A stretch of 64,000 nucleotides of DNA, taken from Pomphorhynchus laevis. Lineage: Eukaryota; Acanthocephala; Palaeacanthocephala; Echinorhynchida; Pomphorhynchidae. The notes below the pieces were generated by a model. That model was not told where the DNA came from. It did no database searches and worked only from the letters and a program-made list of their open reading frames with translations. Position numbers and translations under genes: made by a program. The stretch is taken from positions 1 through 64,000 of the forward strand of contig WNNJ02001887.1 in NCBI GenBank assembly GCA_012934845.2, read 5' to 3'. Below are positions 52,828-63,465 of this stretch, piece after piece (the first letter of the stretch is position 1; the number at the start of each line of letters is the position of its first letter).

Positions 52828-53215
52828 GTTGTATTTTGGTGTAGATTTCGAACTTTTGCCAAATTACACACTGACCTTAAACTTTATTATGAGCAATTAC
52901 ATCGAAAGGAACCGTTTCCACAGTTTCCTGATAAGCATCTGTTTCCAGGTATTTATCGATAGTATATGTTAAATTATTTAAAATATTCTAATTCACAGGT
53001 AAGTGCACAGATGACACGCTAAAAAATCGACGGCAGTACATTGAAACTTTTCTTCAATTTATTTGCACCAAGACGTATCTCTTAAATAGTGATAGATTTA
53101 TAAACTTTATCAAGGTAAAGTGAATAAGAATGTTTGCTCATGCTACTTCCTTTGGCATTTTTAGAGTTGTAGCAGTGACACTATCGACGAAAAATCAATT
53201 GAATTTAAATCATGA
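52828..53215 (+). CDS. PX-domain protein, last three exons
   Basis: Exons 52828-52948, 52999-53114 and 53165-53215 join with GT/AG borders and 50-bp introns into 95 codons plus TGA. The sequence reads WCRFRTFAKLHTDLK, EPFPQFPDKHLFPGK, NRRQYIETFLQFICT and LNSDRFINFI, then a short serine-rich acidic tail. This is the second half of a PX domain: the RxF/Y...LH strand, the proline loop with Phe-Pro, and the RR...L...FL helix. PX domains bind phosphatidylinositol 3-phosphate on endosomes. The protein ends soon after the domain. The wording resembles kinesin-3/KIF16B-type and small sorting nexin PX domains; I cannot choose. The N-terminal exons are not found. Confidence 0.82.
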
Positions 53216-53759
53216 ATTCTGCAACTCATTCTTCACAAAATTTTACTTCGAAATGACATTGTTATTAATGAAGAAAAGTAAAAGACACATTTGATAGACG
53301 TCTAAAGCATTTGTGAGACGTATGCTCCTTAATAGAAAATAATAAATGGCTTGTCATTTTTAATAAAATCCACAAGTTTCAATTCTTAAACTCGGCATTA
53401 TAGCAAAGCTTATGAAAAGATAGAAATAATCATAATTTTTTTCTATTATACAAGTTTTTATTATAAAATAATAATACTATTAAAAATTACAATCAAAAAG
53501 TTACCCGCAAATGGGCCCTAATATAATCATTAAATATTAAATTTAAGACTATATTCATTAAATTCTCAGCCATCCGTAGCGGATCCACGACTGGTTATCC
53601 CCGAATGGATTTGTTGTCCGTGCTCGAACCGGTGAAATGCTGAGCGGGGACTGCAAAGACACATAGATGTTGATCGCGCAAGGGAGAAACTTAACATAAT
53701 CATAATAATAACGATTTTCTTACAAAAAAATTAAATACAGGATTAATAGGTTAGAAAAG
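53216..53759. other. 3' flank of the PX gene
   Basis: A/T-rich to 53500, then the shared 3' motif (53500-53520) and a more G/C-rich block (53570-53650) that folds into several short stems on the plus strand, closed by CTCAGC/GCTGAG. That block does not fit the tRNA cloverleaf. Confidence 0.35.
53500..53520 (-). repeat. 3'-end motif shared with the RLE element
   Basis: The minus strand reads AGGGCCCATTTGCGGGTAAC. The 3' UTR of the RLE element at 44021-44040 has GGGGCCCATTTGCGGGCAAC. About 18 of 20 positions agree, too many for chance in such A/T-rich DNA. It may be a lone 3' end of another RLE copy. Confidence 0.5.
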
Positions 53760-53935
53760 ACAAAAAATAACAGAAAACATAAAAGGTTTATCATCTTCTT
53801 CCTTCAATCTCCATAATAATCACGGCCTAAGGTCCAGTGAAATCTGAGCCCCACAGTCAATCCAACACACCGCTCTCCGATGGAACCACCAGGGATCTTT
53901 CACCCCCCCGAAGAGCGGGTGGTGGGGTGAAAGTT
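53760..53935 (-). pseudogene. I/Jockey-like LINE, short 3' fragment
   Basis: The minus strand reads GAAAGATCCCTGGTGGTTCC, GAGAGCGGTGTGTTGGATTG and GGGGCTCAGATTTCACTGG, the very end of ORF2 and 3' UTR of the family (compare 54081-54170 and 46540-46610). It lies 150 bp beyond the end of the longer copy, so two copies are stacked. Confidence 0.75.
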
Positions 53936-54073
53936 AAATGTTAAATCATAACATTTTTAAATTTTGTTATAATTTAAAAATTATAACATAAGTGAAGTTC
54001 AGAAACAAAACACAAAAACAGACAGGCAAGATCTATAATCATCATCCGTATCTTTAATTGTCTTCAACTTATC

Positions 54074-56528
54074 TTACAACAACAGGTCAAGGGAGATCTG
54101 AGCCCCCAACCGATCCAACACAACGCTCTGCGACTGAACCACCCGGGGTCTTTCACACCGAAGAGTCCCATCGAGGCGGACTATGCTGGGTAATCGAGAG
54201 ACGAAGAGCTTGAGAAACCTTAGCCTGTGCTCTGCGGGACGTCCTCTCGAAAAGAAGACTAATCCCAAGATAGCCCAAGTGCCCCAGAGGCGCAAATGAG
54301 TTTTCCCTTTCAATGACAGATGTTAAGCCCGTTTCAGGGCCCATCTAGCTTTTTTCAGGATACGTTTAAGTCTATCCAGGTCACCTTTCGCCGAACAACT
54401 CACCGTAACGGTGAACCCCAGGTATTTTACTCGACTCGTGAAGACAGGGAGTGGTTGATTAGTCAAAATGGAGGAGAGCGCAGAGAGTACTAATCTCTTA
54501 AGTTTTTGCATTGTTGCAGGAGCGCCATGGAAGACTACCACCTGCGATTTAGCTGAGTTACAAATAAGATTGGACTGGGTTAACTGGTCTTTTAATTTTA
54601 AAAAGAATCGGCTGATGTATGAGACTACGTCATTGCACCTGCGTCCAGAGAACAGGGATGTGGTATCATCAGCGTATACCACTAGACGTTGTTCGCGCTT
54701 AAATATTTTAAAGAGCTTGATGTAAGCAGCAAGATATAAGATAGGAGAGAGGGGAGCCTCGAGGCACACCCGTAATAGGGTAGAACTGACGCGCATCAGG
54801 GTCGTCTTTATAATAGAATCGCTTGTTGTACAGCAGTATCTCTACCCTGTTAACAATTCTCGCAGGCAACCCGAGGGACCTGAGAGAAGAGACAACAAAG
54901 GGAATGGAGATGCGGTCAAATGCAGCAAAAAAAATCAAGGAAAACAGCCACAACAAGTTGATGACTATTCTCCTGACAGAACTTATGCACTTCACCTACC
55001 GCTAAATGGACCAAGCGATCTTTGACGAACCCATGGAAACCAGGTGGGATTAAATTACGCCTACTCAGATGATCGCGGATTCTATGCCCAAGCGCTTTTT
55101 CGTAGATCGAAACGAGGGAATTTTGAATCGAAATGGGCCGCAGGTCTTTAGGACAAGAGACCGGATACTTTTTTGGTATAAAAATTCTCCTGCTAATATT
55201 GATGCTGGCCACATCGGATGGGGTGGCTAACAGCATTGTGACGGCCACCTCCCTTCTTTGTTCAGCTGTCGAAAGCTGACAGACACGATAAGAGAGTGGA
55301 GCGACGGATTTGGAGGTGCCCGGAAGAGGTCCATAGGCATTGAGAATATCTGTGACAGATAAGTCTCTACCCCTGAAGTCTCCCCAAGGCGGGATTGGTT
55401 GCGGTGATTGAGTGGCTCCATAATTGTGTAGGCATAGTGACTCCTTCAAAACTTGGTCAATACCTATATTACCAATCCAACCCAATTCCCTATCCCTCCA
55501 ACAGACAAACTTTTCCTTTTTGAAAATCTTTCAGAAGGAAGACTGAGATGGATTAAGGGAAGCAATGCTAGCCCTATCCTTACCCAGTTGGAACCTATAC
55601 CCAGTGCTCCAATATTCTTTCGAGAGAACTTGCCTGGCAGAAGCAGAGAGATCCGGGAGACGGAGCAAATATGCTAAGGTCTTGAGTTTTGTCGGAGTGG
55701 GACTGAAAATGCGACCTTTATACGTTGTCGAAGGCAACGCGGTAGCTTACGTAGAGATGTAGGAATTTAATTCGGTTAAACAATCATTACCGATTCGGGG
55801 GAAGCGTTGGATAGCTAGTTGAAAGAAATCCACTATGATCGGGTCAAAGTGGAATCTCCTTCTAAGCAGCGTATCCTTTTCTATCCGCCAGCGAATCAAG
55901 TCATGAGAGGTGAATATTTGTTGACGCGACTGATCCGTACCGTGAGATTTTAACAGCCACCTCTCATGGAGCAGTAATAAGTCGAGGAGTGAATTCGTAG
56001 AAGTGCAATGAAAGGTGGGGGAAGGTGGTTTATGTATAAGATAACCGTTCCTGGCCCTGCGGATTGCTGCATTTATCCAACGACCAGTTCTGTCTTTAAA
56101 GTCACCAATTACCACGTCATAGCCGCTATCAATAATCCTATCCAGGAGGACACTGTTCTTGTTAATCTGTCCTGGACGGATGTAGACATTGGCTAGACTG
56201 ATGCGTTTACTGTTTTTACAGAGTGAAACTACTAAACAAGATAGGGCTGGACAAGAATAGTTGAGTATAAGGGACGATTTAAGGAGCATTTAACTATGGT
56301 TAAAAAACCTTGAGATGAAGTGGAGTGAGGCGGGGTTATGTACGAAGTATAGTGGGAACAAATGTGCTTGGGGATGAATCGAGTAATGTCCTGGGGAAGA
56401 CGGATAGACCGCGTCTCCTGAAGGACTATAACATCTGCATCTCTACCAGATATTAGTCTCAGGTCAGAAGCTCCTCCCGAATTCCACTGAATAATATTCA
56501 GTGAAAAAGGCTCACGAGTACTCTGCAT
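54074..56528 (-). pseudogene. I/Jockey-like ORF2: endonuclease and RT, frameshifted
   Basis: Starts MQSTREPFSLNIIQWNSGG. Endonuclease motifs: VLQETRS (catalytic Glu), VYIRPG, VIGDFKDRTGRW and FTSHDLIRW (55747-56289). RT: IFIPKKYP, DLRPISIQNSLVSIYEKAL, motif A split by a frameshift at a run of eight A/T near 54930 (VAVFLDF | AAFDRIS), motif B GVPRGSPLS | PILY with another shift near 54755, and motif C VVYADDTTSLF (about 54650). Then KSQVVVFHG, LGFTVTVS, LKKARWALKRA and the C-terminus LFVSRLPSIVR. No RNase H domain is seen after the RT. These words place it in the I/Jockey group, with APE-type endonuclease; the exact clade is open. Confidence 0.85.
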
Positions 56529-56644
56529 TGTGTTAGGTCAGCTGGGTGGGATTGCCTCATCTCCAGATTGAGCTAGGGACGGAAATGTTTCCCTTCCCGC
56601 CACCAACTCTGGCCTGGCCGAGCACTTGCCCACGGGCGATATCT

Positions 56645-57712
56645 TCATTTCCCTGTGAAGTCGACTCGTCTTTCTTCTTCAGGAGCTATTTGTTCTAAAT
56701 GGTGGGGGGATCGACGTGAGCAAAGCACCCTCTTTTTCAAGCATGGTAAATCATGCTGAGTGGAAACTCCCGAACTTGAATAAAGTGCAGAGATGAAGGC
56801 GGAGACCATATTTTCCACATTTTTGATGGCTGAATGTATCTTAACGTCCATAACACTCAGGGTGTCCTTGTCTGTAATCCTTGAAGCTGCGCCAGAATAA
56901 GTTAAATCCGGTTTCTTGATTACAGCACACCCTTACGTATTTTTAAAGTCCCTTACGTATTTTTTAAAAACCGCACATTTCCGATACCACGCAGGATGGG
57001 AACCATTGCAGTTTGAGCAAAGGGGCTGAGTGTCGCATTTCCCTCCTTTTATAAGACTCGAGCACAGGGCGAGGGAATAGACCCCACAGGTTTTAGCGTC
57101 AACACAGTTGGAACCCCAATGCCCCCACTTGTGGCATACATTGCAATGTGGGTATGTAAGGTCATCAGAGTCAAGTACAGTAAACCGGAGATTATAACCC
57201 AGGAACGGCTTACAGGCCGAGTTGGCCAACACGTCCCCATGGTCGGCTGAAGTGGTACAGAACGCTATGGTAAACGCCATCACACTTTTACTTGTAATCG
57301 TCCTTACAGAAGAAAGATTTAATGTCGTCTTTAGGGCAACCTGTCACTTTCCTCTAGATGATGCAGAAAATTGTTAATCTTGAGCGAGGTTAGGTTCGGC
57401 TTGAATTTAATGTCACCCAAATGAAAGAGATTCTCCTTGAAGTATTTCATATATTCTATGGCCAAGTCACCAAAAGTAAAGGAAATCTTAACATCTGCCT
57501 CAAATATCTTGACTGCGTTGAAAAGAACTCGGTTGTTGTAGTTAGAGACAAATTTTCTTAGGAATATACTAAATAATTTATGCCTCTCTAGAGGCTCCTT
57601 GAGGGTAATTATAATTAGATTTTTTAATTTAGGGATGGGGGAAGTACCCCCGCACCCGGCGAAATAACAGTTGTAATTGTACTAACCTTGAAGTCTGTAT
57701 TAGCGAAAGTCA
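56645..57712 (-). pseudogene. I/Jockey-like ORF1: gag with zinc knuckles, frameshifted
   Basis: Starts MTFANTDFKVSTI at 57712, then breaks. A gag-like region reads IEYMKYFKENLFHLGDIKF (about 57400-57480). The knuckle region (56933-57283) has CNVCHKWGHWGSNC, a second cysteine cluster, and LCSNCNGSHPAWYRKC. The tail is at 56645-56851. CCHC knuckles bind element RNA in the ribonucleoprotein particle. The WGHW form is usual for Jockey/I-type gag proteins. Confidence 0.78.
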
Positions 57713-58080
57713 TTTTTTTACCTTTTTCTGTATCCAAATTGCTTTAAACCTTCTGTATTAGATACCGCGTCTTCTTATGTGTGCTTCTTAAACACTGGCT
57801 ATATCAGAAATTATTAAATATGCACTTATGCAGAGTAGCTTCAGTATCTTTTAAAACAATCTCAAAGTAAAGAGCGTATAGAAGTGTCTGGATTGTTAAA
57901 ATGACAATTTTCCACTGTAATAGTTGTAAGTAGTTTATTATCAAGAAAGTTTTAACTCAATATAATCGACAAATTAGTGAATACTACAAATGAAACGAAC
58001 TTTTTGTAAGAAAGCCATTTTGCTGTATTTTGACTTATTAGTAGGAAATAAGATTTTCTTAATAATGAAAACATTATAAT

Positions 58081-58199
58081 AAATAAGTTTAAATCAGAAT
58101 GCAATTGATACGGAAATAAAAAAATTCAAATTGTTTGTCTGCCATCTTCGATGTATTCTAAAATAATGAAGTGTGATCTGACCCCATTAGCAAACGTCA
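58081..58199. other. junction between two head-to-tail LINE copies
   Basis: About 120 bp of A/T-rich sequence between the 5' end of copy 1 and the 3' end of copy 2. No target-site duplication could be recognised. Confidence 0.4.
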
Positions 58200-58224
58200 A
58201 TGTGACGCCTTACGATAGAATCAC

Positions 58225-58580
58225 TCAGGGTCTGTTAGATACATGAGGGTCCAATCGCGGCGCACGATGGTCGGTAGTCTCGATATGAGGATGTTCATAA
58301 ATCTAAGTCTTTGCTACAGGGGGACGTCCTACAGAAAAGAAAACGAGTCCAGAGATTGCCCAGGTACACCAGAAGTGCACCTGAGTACTTCATCTTAATG
58401 ACTTAGGGTCTGCCAGACACCTAAGGGTCCAATCGCAGCGCACGATGGTCTGTAGTTTCGATATGAAGAGGTTCAGAAATCTATGTATTTGTTCCGGGAG
58501 ACGTCCTCTAGAAAAGAAATGAGTTTTGAGATTGCCCAGGTACTCCAGAAGCACTTTCTCTTAAGACAGATATTGGCTCG
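58225..58580. repeat. 178-bp tandem duplication in the LINE 3' end
   Basis: The block GGGTCCAATCGC(G/A)GCGCACGATGGTC ... GATTGCCCAGGTAC occurs twice, offset by 178 bp (CACGATGG at 58263 and 58441). Both copies correspond to the ORF2 C-terminus (VSRLPSIVR region). The two differ at many positions, so the duplication is not recent. Confidence 0.8.
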
Positions 58581-60700
58581 TTTCAGAGCCCATCTAGCTC
58601 TCTTCAGAGCAATTTTGAATATATTCAAGTCAGATCTGGCTGTCCATCTAGCCGTGATGGTAAACCCCGGATATCTTACTCGAAGTGTAAAGACAGGGAG
58701 TAGTTGATTATTCATAATGAAGTAAAGAGATGAAATTGCTAGTCTCTTAAGATTTTTCTTGGTAGAAGGGGCACCATGAAAAGAACTATCTGCGATTTGG
58801 AAGATTTGAGTAGAAGATTGGATTAAGGTAACTTATCTTTTAACCTTAAAAATAATTTGATGATCGAGACTACATCTTTGCACCTGCGTCCAGAGAACAG
58901 GGATGTGGTATCATCAGCGTAAACCACCTGATGTTAATCGCGTTGAAAAGATTTTACAGTACAATGGATGGAGCCAGAAATAAGATAGGAGAGAAGAGAG
59001 CCTTGAGGCACACTTGTAGTTGGGCAGAACAAACGTGCATCATGTTCATCTTCTTAAAAAAATCGCTTAGTATAAAGCACTATTTCTACTCTGTTAACAT
59101 TTCTCGAAGGCAACACGAGGCACTGAAGTGAAGAGATAACAAAAGGAATGGAGGTGCGGTCGAATGCCGCAGAAAAGTCAAATACAGCTACATCAAGTTG
59201 ATGACTGTTATCTTGACAAAACCGATGCACTTTATGGATAGCTGAATAAACTGAGCGACCTTTTACAAACCTATGAAAACCAGGTGGGATTAAATTGCGC
59301 CTATTTAATTGATTGCAGATTTTACGCTCAAGCGCTTTTTCATAAATAAAGACGAGAGTTTAGTGTCGAAATGGGTCACATGTCTTTCAGACAGGTGATA
59401 TGATTTCGTTTAGATAAAAACAGTCTACTACGGATGTAAGTAATATCGGATGAGTTGCTTAACAGCAAAGTAATGACGACCACCTTTCTCTGACTGGCTG
59501 TCAAAAGCTGACAGACGCGAGTAAAGAGTGGCGCATGGTTTTTGGAGGTTATTGAAAGCGAACCCAAGAGTTGATGATATCTGTAAGAGAATAATTCCTA
59601 CCCATGAAACCGTCCCAGGTGGAGATTGGTTGGGGGCGAGAGAGTGACTTTATAATTGTGATTGGATAGTCCAAATAATTGTCCAAAACTTTATCAATAC
59701 ATATGCTACTAATTTAATCGATACACGATCCTTCCAGCTAACAAACTTATCTTTAATGTTTTTCAGTAGGAATACTGAGAAGGACTAAGACGAGAAATAC
59801 TAGCCTTGTCCCTGCTCATTTGAAGTCTATATCTGGAACACTAATATTCTTTTGAGAAAGGTTGTCTGAAATAAATATAGAGATTGCAAAGAAATTTGAG
59901 TTTTGTTGGATTGGGATTGAAAATGTGACCTTTTTGGGTAGTCGAAAGAATCCCGGTAGCTTGCGAAGTGCGATAGGAATTAAATCGGGTCAAACTCGCA
60001 TTACCATAAACAGGGACAAGTCCAATAGCTGCCTGAAAGAGCGCCATTCTGATTTAATCAAATTGGAGCCTTCTTCTCAGCAGCGTAGCGTCTTCCAACC
60101 GCCAACAAAGTAGGTTATGTAAGATGGACAGTAGTTGGCAGATCTCCTCGATACAGAAGGGCTTTAACAGTCACTAATCATGTAGCAGTATTATGTTGAT
60201 GAGTAAATTAGTTGGTTTGCAATGAAAGGTGTTGATGGTTGTTTATGTATAAGATATTCGTTCCGGGATATGTGGAATCCGGCTTTTATCCAACGACCAG
60301 TTCTATCATTGAAGTCATCGAGTAACATGTCATAACCGCTACCTAATATATGATCTACGAGATCGCGATTCTTGTGAATATCCCCTGGTCGAATATAGAT
60401 ATTGGATACGCTAATGCGTTTACCGTTCTTATAAAGTGTTATAGCTGAACAAAACAGGACTGAAAAAAGTAATTTAGTAAAAAGGAGCATCTTAAAGGGA
60501 TTTTGACTAAGGTTACAAGACCATGAGAAGAGAAATGGTGCAAGGTTATATACGGAGTATAGTGGATCGTTATATGCATTGGTATAGGTCGAATAATGTT
60601 CTGGGATATCTGGATCTATTTAGTCTCATGATGAACTATTACATCTGCATATCGACCAGACAAAAGAAGAAGAGCAGAAGCACTTCACCAATTCCACTGA
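58470..60700 (-). pseudogene. I/Jockey-like ORF2, copy 2
   Basis: Readable pieces from 60700 downward: endonuclease ITLYKNGKRISVSNIYIRPG and DDFNDRTGRWIKAGF (60191-60490), linker GHIFNPNPTKLKFLC (59841-60047), LLTASQRKVVVITLLLSNSSD (59376-59567), RT motif A near 59160, a motif C remnant near 58910, then LPVFTLRVRYPGFTIT and LKRARWALKRA (58473-58715). The DFNDRTGRW motif fits better than the GDFK of copy 1. Stops are frequent. Confidence 0.78.
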
Positions 60701-60807
60701 AGGATTCCAGTAAAAAACAGATATTGGTTACTTCCCATTGCCTTTGTTTACAGGTGAGATAACGGGACAACTAGTTGGGACCAGCAGTGGGAAGGCTGCC
60801 TTTTTTA

Positions 60808-62005
60808 CTACCAGACCCACCAGCATCCTACTGTTCTCATCCGGGCTGGTGAGAATATCTTCACTTCCTTTTGCAACAGCATTGGATGAATAGGTGGTAT
60901 ATTATTATTTCCTATGATATATTTCTTCCCATATTTTCTCCCCTTCTTTTGGCAAGTCAGTTTGGGACTAGAAGAATTAACAGACGTTGTTCTCTTATTT
61001 GATTTTTGTGTACTACGGGTCACCGCCTGAGGAGTGAATAGAGCATTAACTGTAGTAGCAACTATATTAAGCACCATTTCCAGAAGTTGTTTCATAAGGA
61101 TGTTATGTTTGAGATCAATTTGTCTAGTAATTTCATCTTTATTTGCCATCGTTTCTTGTTTTCGGTTCGCAACCTCCGATAAAGTGAAGGGACTTTAGAC
61201 AGGTACCATATGTCTTAAGAGATAGCTCTTAAAGTAAGAGCATTTCCTAGACTAAGCAGGGTGATCCTTGTCACAGTTAGGACACATTGAACTCCCTTCA
61301 CATGGGTTTTTAGAGTGATTATTTACTAAACAAGTACCACAATGCCTAGGAGCAGTACAGGAAGAACTTTAATGATCCCAGTTATGGCAGCAATCACACT
61401 GTGAATGTGTGAGGTCATATGAATCTATCAATTGGAATTTAGAATTTGCCTCAAGAAATGGGCTTGCCGAGCTCTTTGATAGTAAATAAGCTACGTGTGC
61501 AGGAGCATTGGCGAACGATATCGAAATCGCCTGTCAATTCCCCCCTTTATTAATATTATCCTTGATATTAAGTATATAGCCTCAATATCTTTGTAATCTT
61601 ATTCAGGTAAATAGGGTATAATATTGGTAATTTTATAGTGGCATCGACAGTCTTCGAAATCCCAGCCAGATCAATGGTTAACAAGGAGATACGCTACGTC
61701 CTCGTGTATGTCCTGACTGAGTTGAATAAGAATGTCTCTGTAGTTTATAACAAACAGTCTCAATAGCAAATTGAAACATTCCTCTTTCTGGAGAGGGGGC
61801 GTTCATGGTAATAATTGTAAGGTTGTTTTGCGTTTTTATAGGATGATATTATTTTTTGATAATTAAAAATACTAACCTGAGAGCCTTGGTTTTTTACATC
61901 ATTACCATGGAAATTCATCATATTTTTCGATTTAGTAAAGTGCTTTGAAGCACCGTCGCCTTCCAATTCACTGCACATTTTCATTACCGCCAGAAAATCA
62001 TCCAA
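60808..62005 (-). pseudogene. I/Jockey-like ORF1, copy 2
   Basis: The N-terminal part (MNFHGNDVKNQGSQVSIF near 61910, with KHFTKSK upstream) parallels the start of ORF1 in copy 1. Zinc knuckles with C-x2-C-x3-WDH-x4-C and MCPNCDKDHPA are readable at 61250-61440 with one stop. The C-terminal 113-codon frame (60808-61149) is lysine-rich and has no counterpart of known function. Confidence 0.65.
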
Positions 62006-62230
62006 TCCTTCATTAAAAAATACTATTCACTGTTGAGTGTATAAAGAGACACTGATTAAATAGTTTTATGACATAATACCATAATAGATATAATACCACA
62101 CGTCCATTTGCACTTGGCGTTATAGCAAAAATCGTGAGAAGATGGAATAAAACAAAATTATCAGTATCATAATTAGTGAATGCTGCAAATGAAACATTTT
62201 TCCGAAAGTCTGTTTTGCCATATATTTATT

Positions 62231-63247
62231 AATTCGTAAAAGATGATCTCACTGATGAGTGCAAAGCTAGGATTTAATAGAAACTCACTTTTTACGAAAG
62301 TCCGTTTCATTTGTAGCATTTTGCAATAATGATACCTTTCATGCTATGTACCTTCCGTGCTAGATACCTTCCTTGCTAGATATTTTCAGTGTATTTTCTG
62401 TGCTAGTTCTTTTCGTGCTAGATACCTACCGTGCTTTCCAGTCTTTTTTCAATATTCACAGTTGAGCACAAATATCATAAATCTATTTGGGTAGTCTAGA
62501 TCTCTCTCTGCACTTAACAATGAAGAGTATCTTTTACGGATGAGTCAAAAAATGATTAAATTAATCATGATATTAATTTAATATTATAAATTTAATATTT
62601 ATTAATATCTAAATATTAAATTAATATTTAGATATTAAAAAATAGATATTAAAAATGATGAATATTTAGATTAATATTTATTAATCTAAATATTAAATTA
62701 ATATTAAATTGAATATTTATTAATATCTAATAAATATCAAATTAATATTAAACTAATTTGATACTAATACATTTTAAATAAGACAATTATAATCAATAAT
62801 TAACTAGTATTATGCATTAGTAATTAACAGAATTAATTATAATTAATCAATTATAGATAATTAATCAATTATAGATAATTAATCAATTATTAACCAATAT
62901 GTAATTAAGCGAATTAATTATAATTAATCAATTATAGAACTAAAAGATCGGTTAGTTAAATAAGTAATTTATAATGTTAAATTAGTTAATTATTGAATTA
63001 TTTAAAATTTTGAATTAGTTTATTGAATTAGAAGACGATTTAGGCATATTCCATTTAAATGAGTATTCTTAGAGATCTATTATTTTTACCTACATAAATT
63101 GAGATACCTTTTTATTGGAATAACATTTTCAAATTTTGAGTATTTTACCTTAATAGTAAATAAGATTACACTATTTTTGTAGAATTATTCAAATACAGGT
63201 TTTGTTTAAAGAGAAATGAGAGAGTTCCATAGGAACTAGTTTATATA
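62231..63247. other. AT-rich region with short tandem words
   Basis: 62335-62440 repeats the words CGTGCTAGATACCTTC and TGCTAGATA several times. 62545-63000 is built of overlapping TTAATATTTAGATATTAAA and AATTATAATTAATCAATTATAGAT units, a degenerate low-complexity array. There is no gene. Confidence 0.6.
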
Positions 63248-63465
63248 AGTGTGACAGCCTAGAAAGAAAAAACTCAACGGTAACTAGTATCGTTTCGTCA
63301 TTGCCTTGACTCATCAGTACCGGGTACGTCTCACTACTGGATATAGAAGAGGACTGGCATACAAATTGAGTATGTCAAAACATACTCGTGCCGTATGCAA
63401 TGACGCAAACAACAAGGAATCGGTACTAATTATCGTTGAGTTGTTTCTTTCGAGGCTGCCACTCT
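63248..63465. mobile_element. MITE-like element with terminal inverted repeats
   Basis: The ends are AGTGTGACAGCCTAGAAAG and, inverted, AGAGTGGCAGCCTCGAAAG. The inverted match runs inward with small gaps through AACTCAACG(G/A)TAA and TCATTGC. The centre has an 8-bp hairpin (GAGTATGT, CAAA, ACATACTC). It is 218 bp long without an ORF, typical of a non-autonomous DNA transposon. The target-site duplication is not clear, so the superfamily is open. Confidence 0.7.

Larger units (their letters stand above)
54074..58080 (-). mobile_element. I/Jockey-like LINE, copy 1 (two ORFs)
   Basis: ORF1 (57712 to 56645) and ORF2 (56528 to 54074) on the minus strand, about 120 bp apart. Upstream of ORF1 the stretch 57960-58040 (TACAAATGAAACGAACTTTTT and GAAAGCC) is shared with the region before ORF1 of copy 2 (near 62170-62220), so the 5' UTR reaches about 58080. 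The element follows copy 2 directly in the same orientation. Frameshifts in both ORFs inactivate it, though most domains are readable. Confidence 0.85.
58200..62230 (-). mobile_element. I/Jockey-like LINE, copy 2 (older)
   Basis: Same family, strand and order as copy 1, but more diverged and more A/T-rich. ORF2 spans about 60700-58225 and ORF1 about 62005-60808. Its 3' end carries a 178-bp tandem duplication. In places it keeps the ancestral reading: motif A at 59150-59180 reads through without the shift seen in copy 1 (FSAAFDRTS). Overall many stops are present. Confidence 0.8.

Noticed and set aside
52828-53215. Naming the PX gene KIF16B
   Set aside because: The PX wording is similar, but no motor or other kinesin exon is visible, and small sorting nexins fit as well.
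53570-53650. G/C-rich block closed by CTCAGC/GCTGAG, with GGTTCGAGC on the minus strand
   Set aside because: The stems do not fit tRNA arm lengths and there is no anticodon loop. It is not called as a tRNA or SINE.
54100-54170. tRNA-like string GTGGTTCAGTCGCAGAGCG with GGGGCTCAG at the end of I/Jockey-like copies
   Set aside because: It resembles a tRNA D arm, but it is in frame with the ORF2 C-terminus, lacks a T arm and does not fold into a cloverleaf.
62545-63000. CRISPR-like or satellite array
   Set aside because: The units are low-complexity A/T words with variable length and no spacers; this is also animal DNA.
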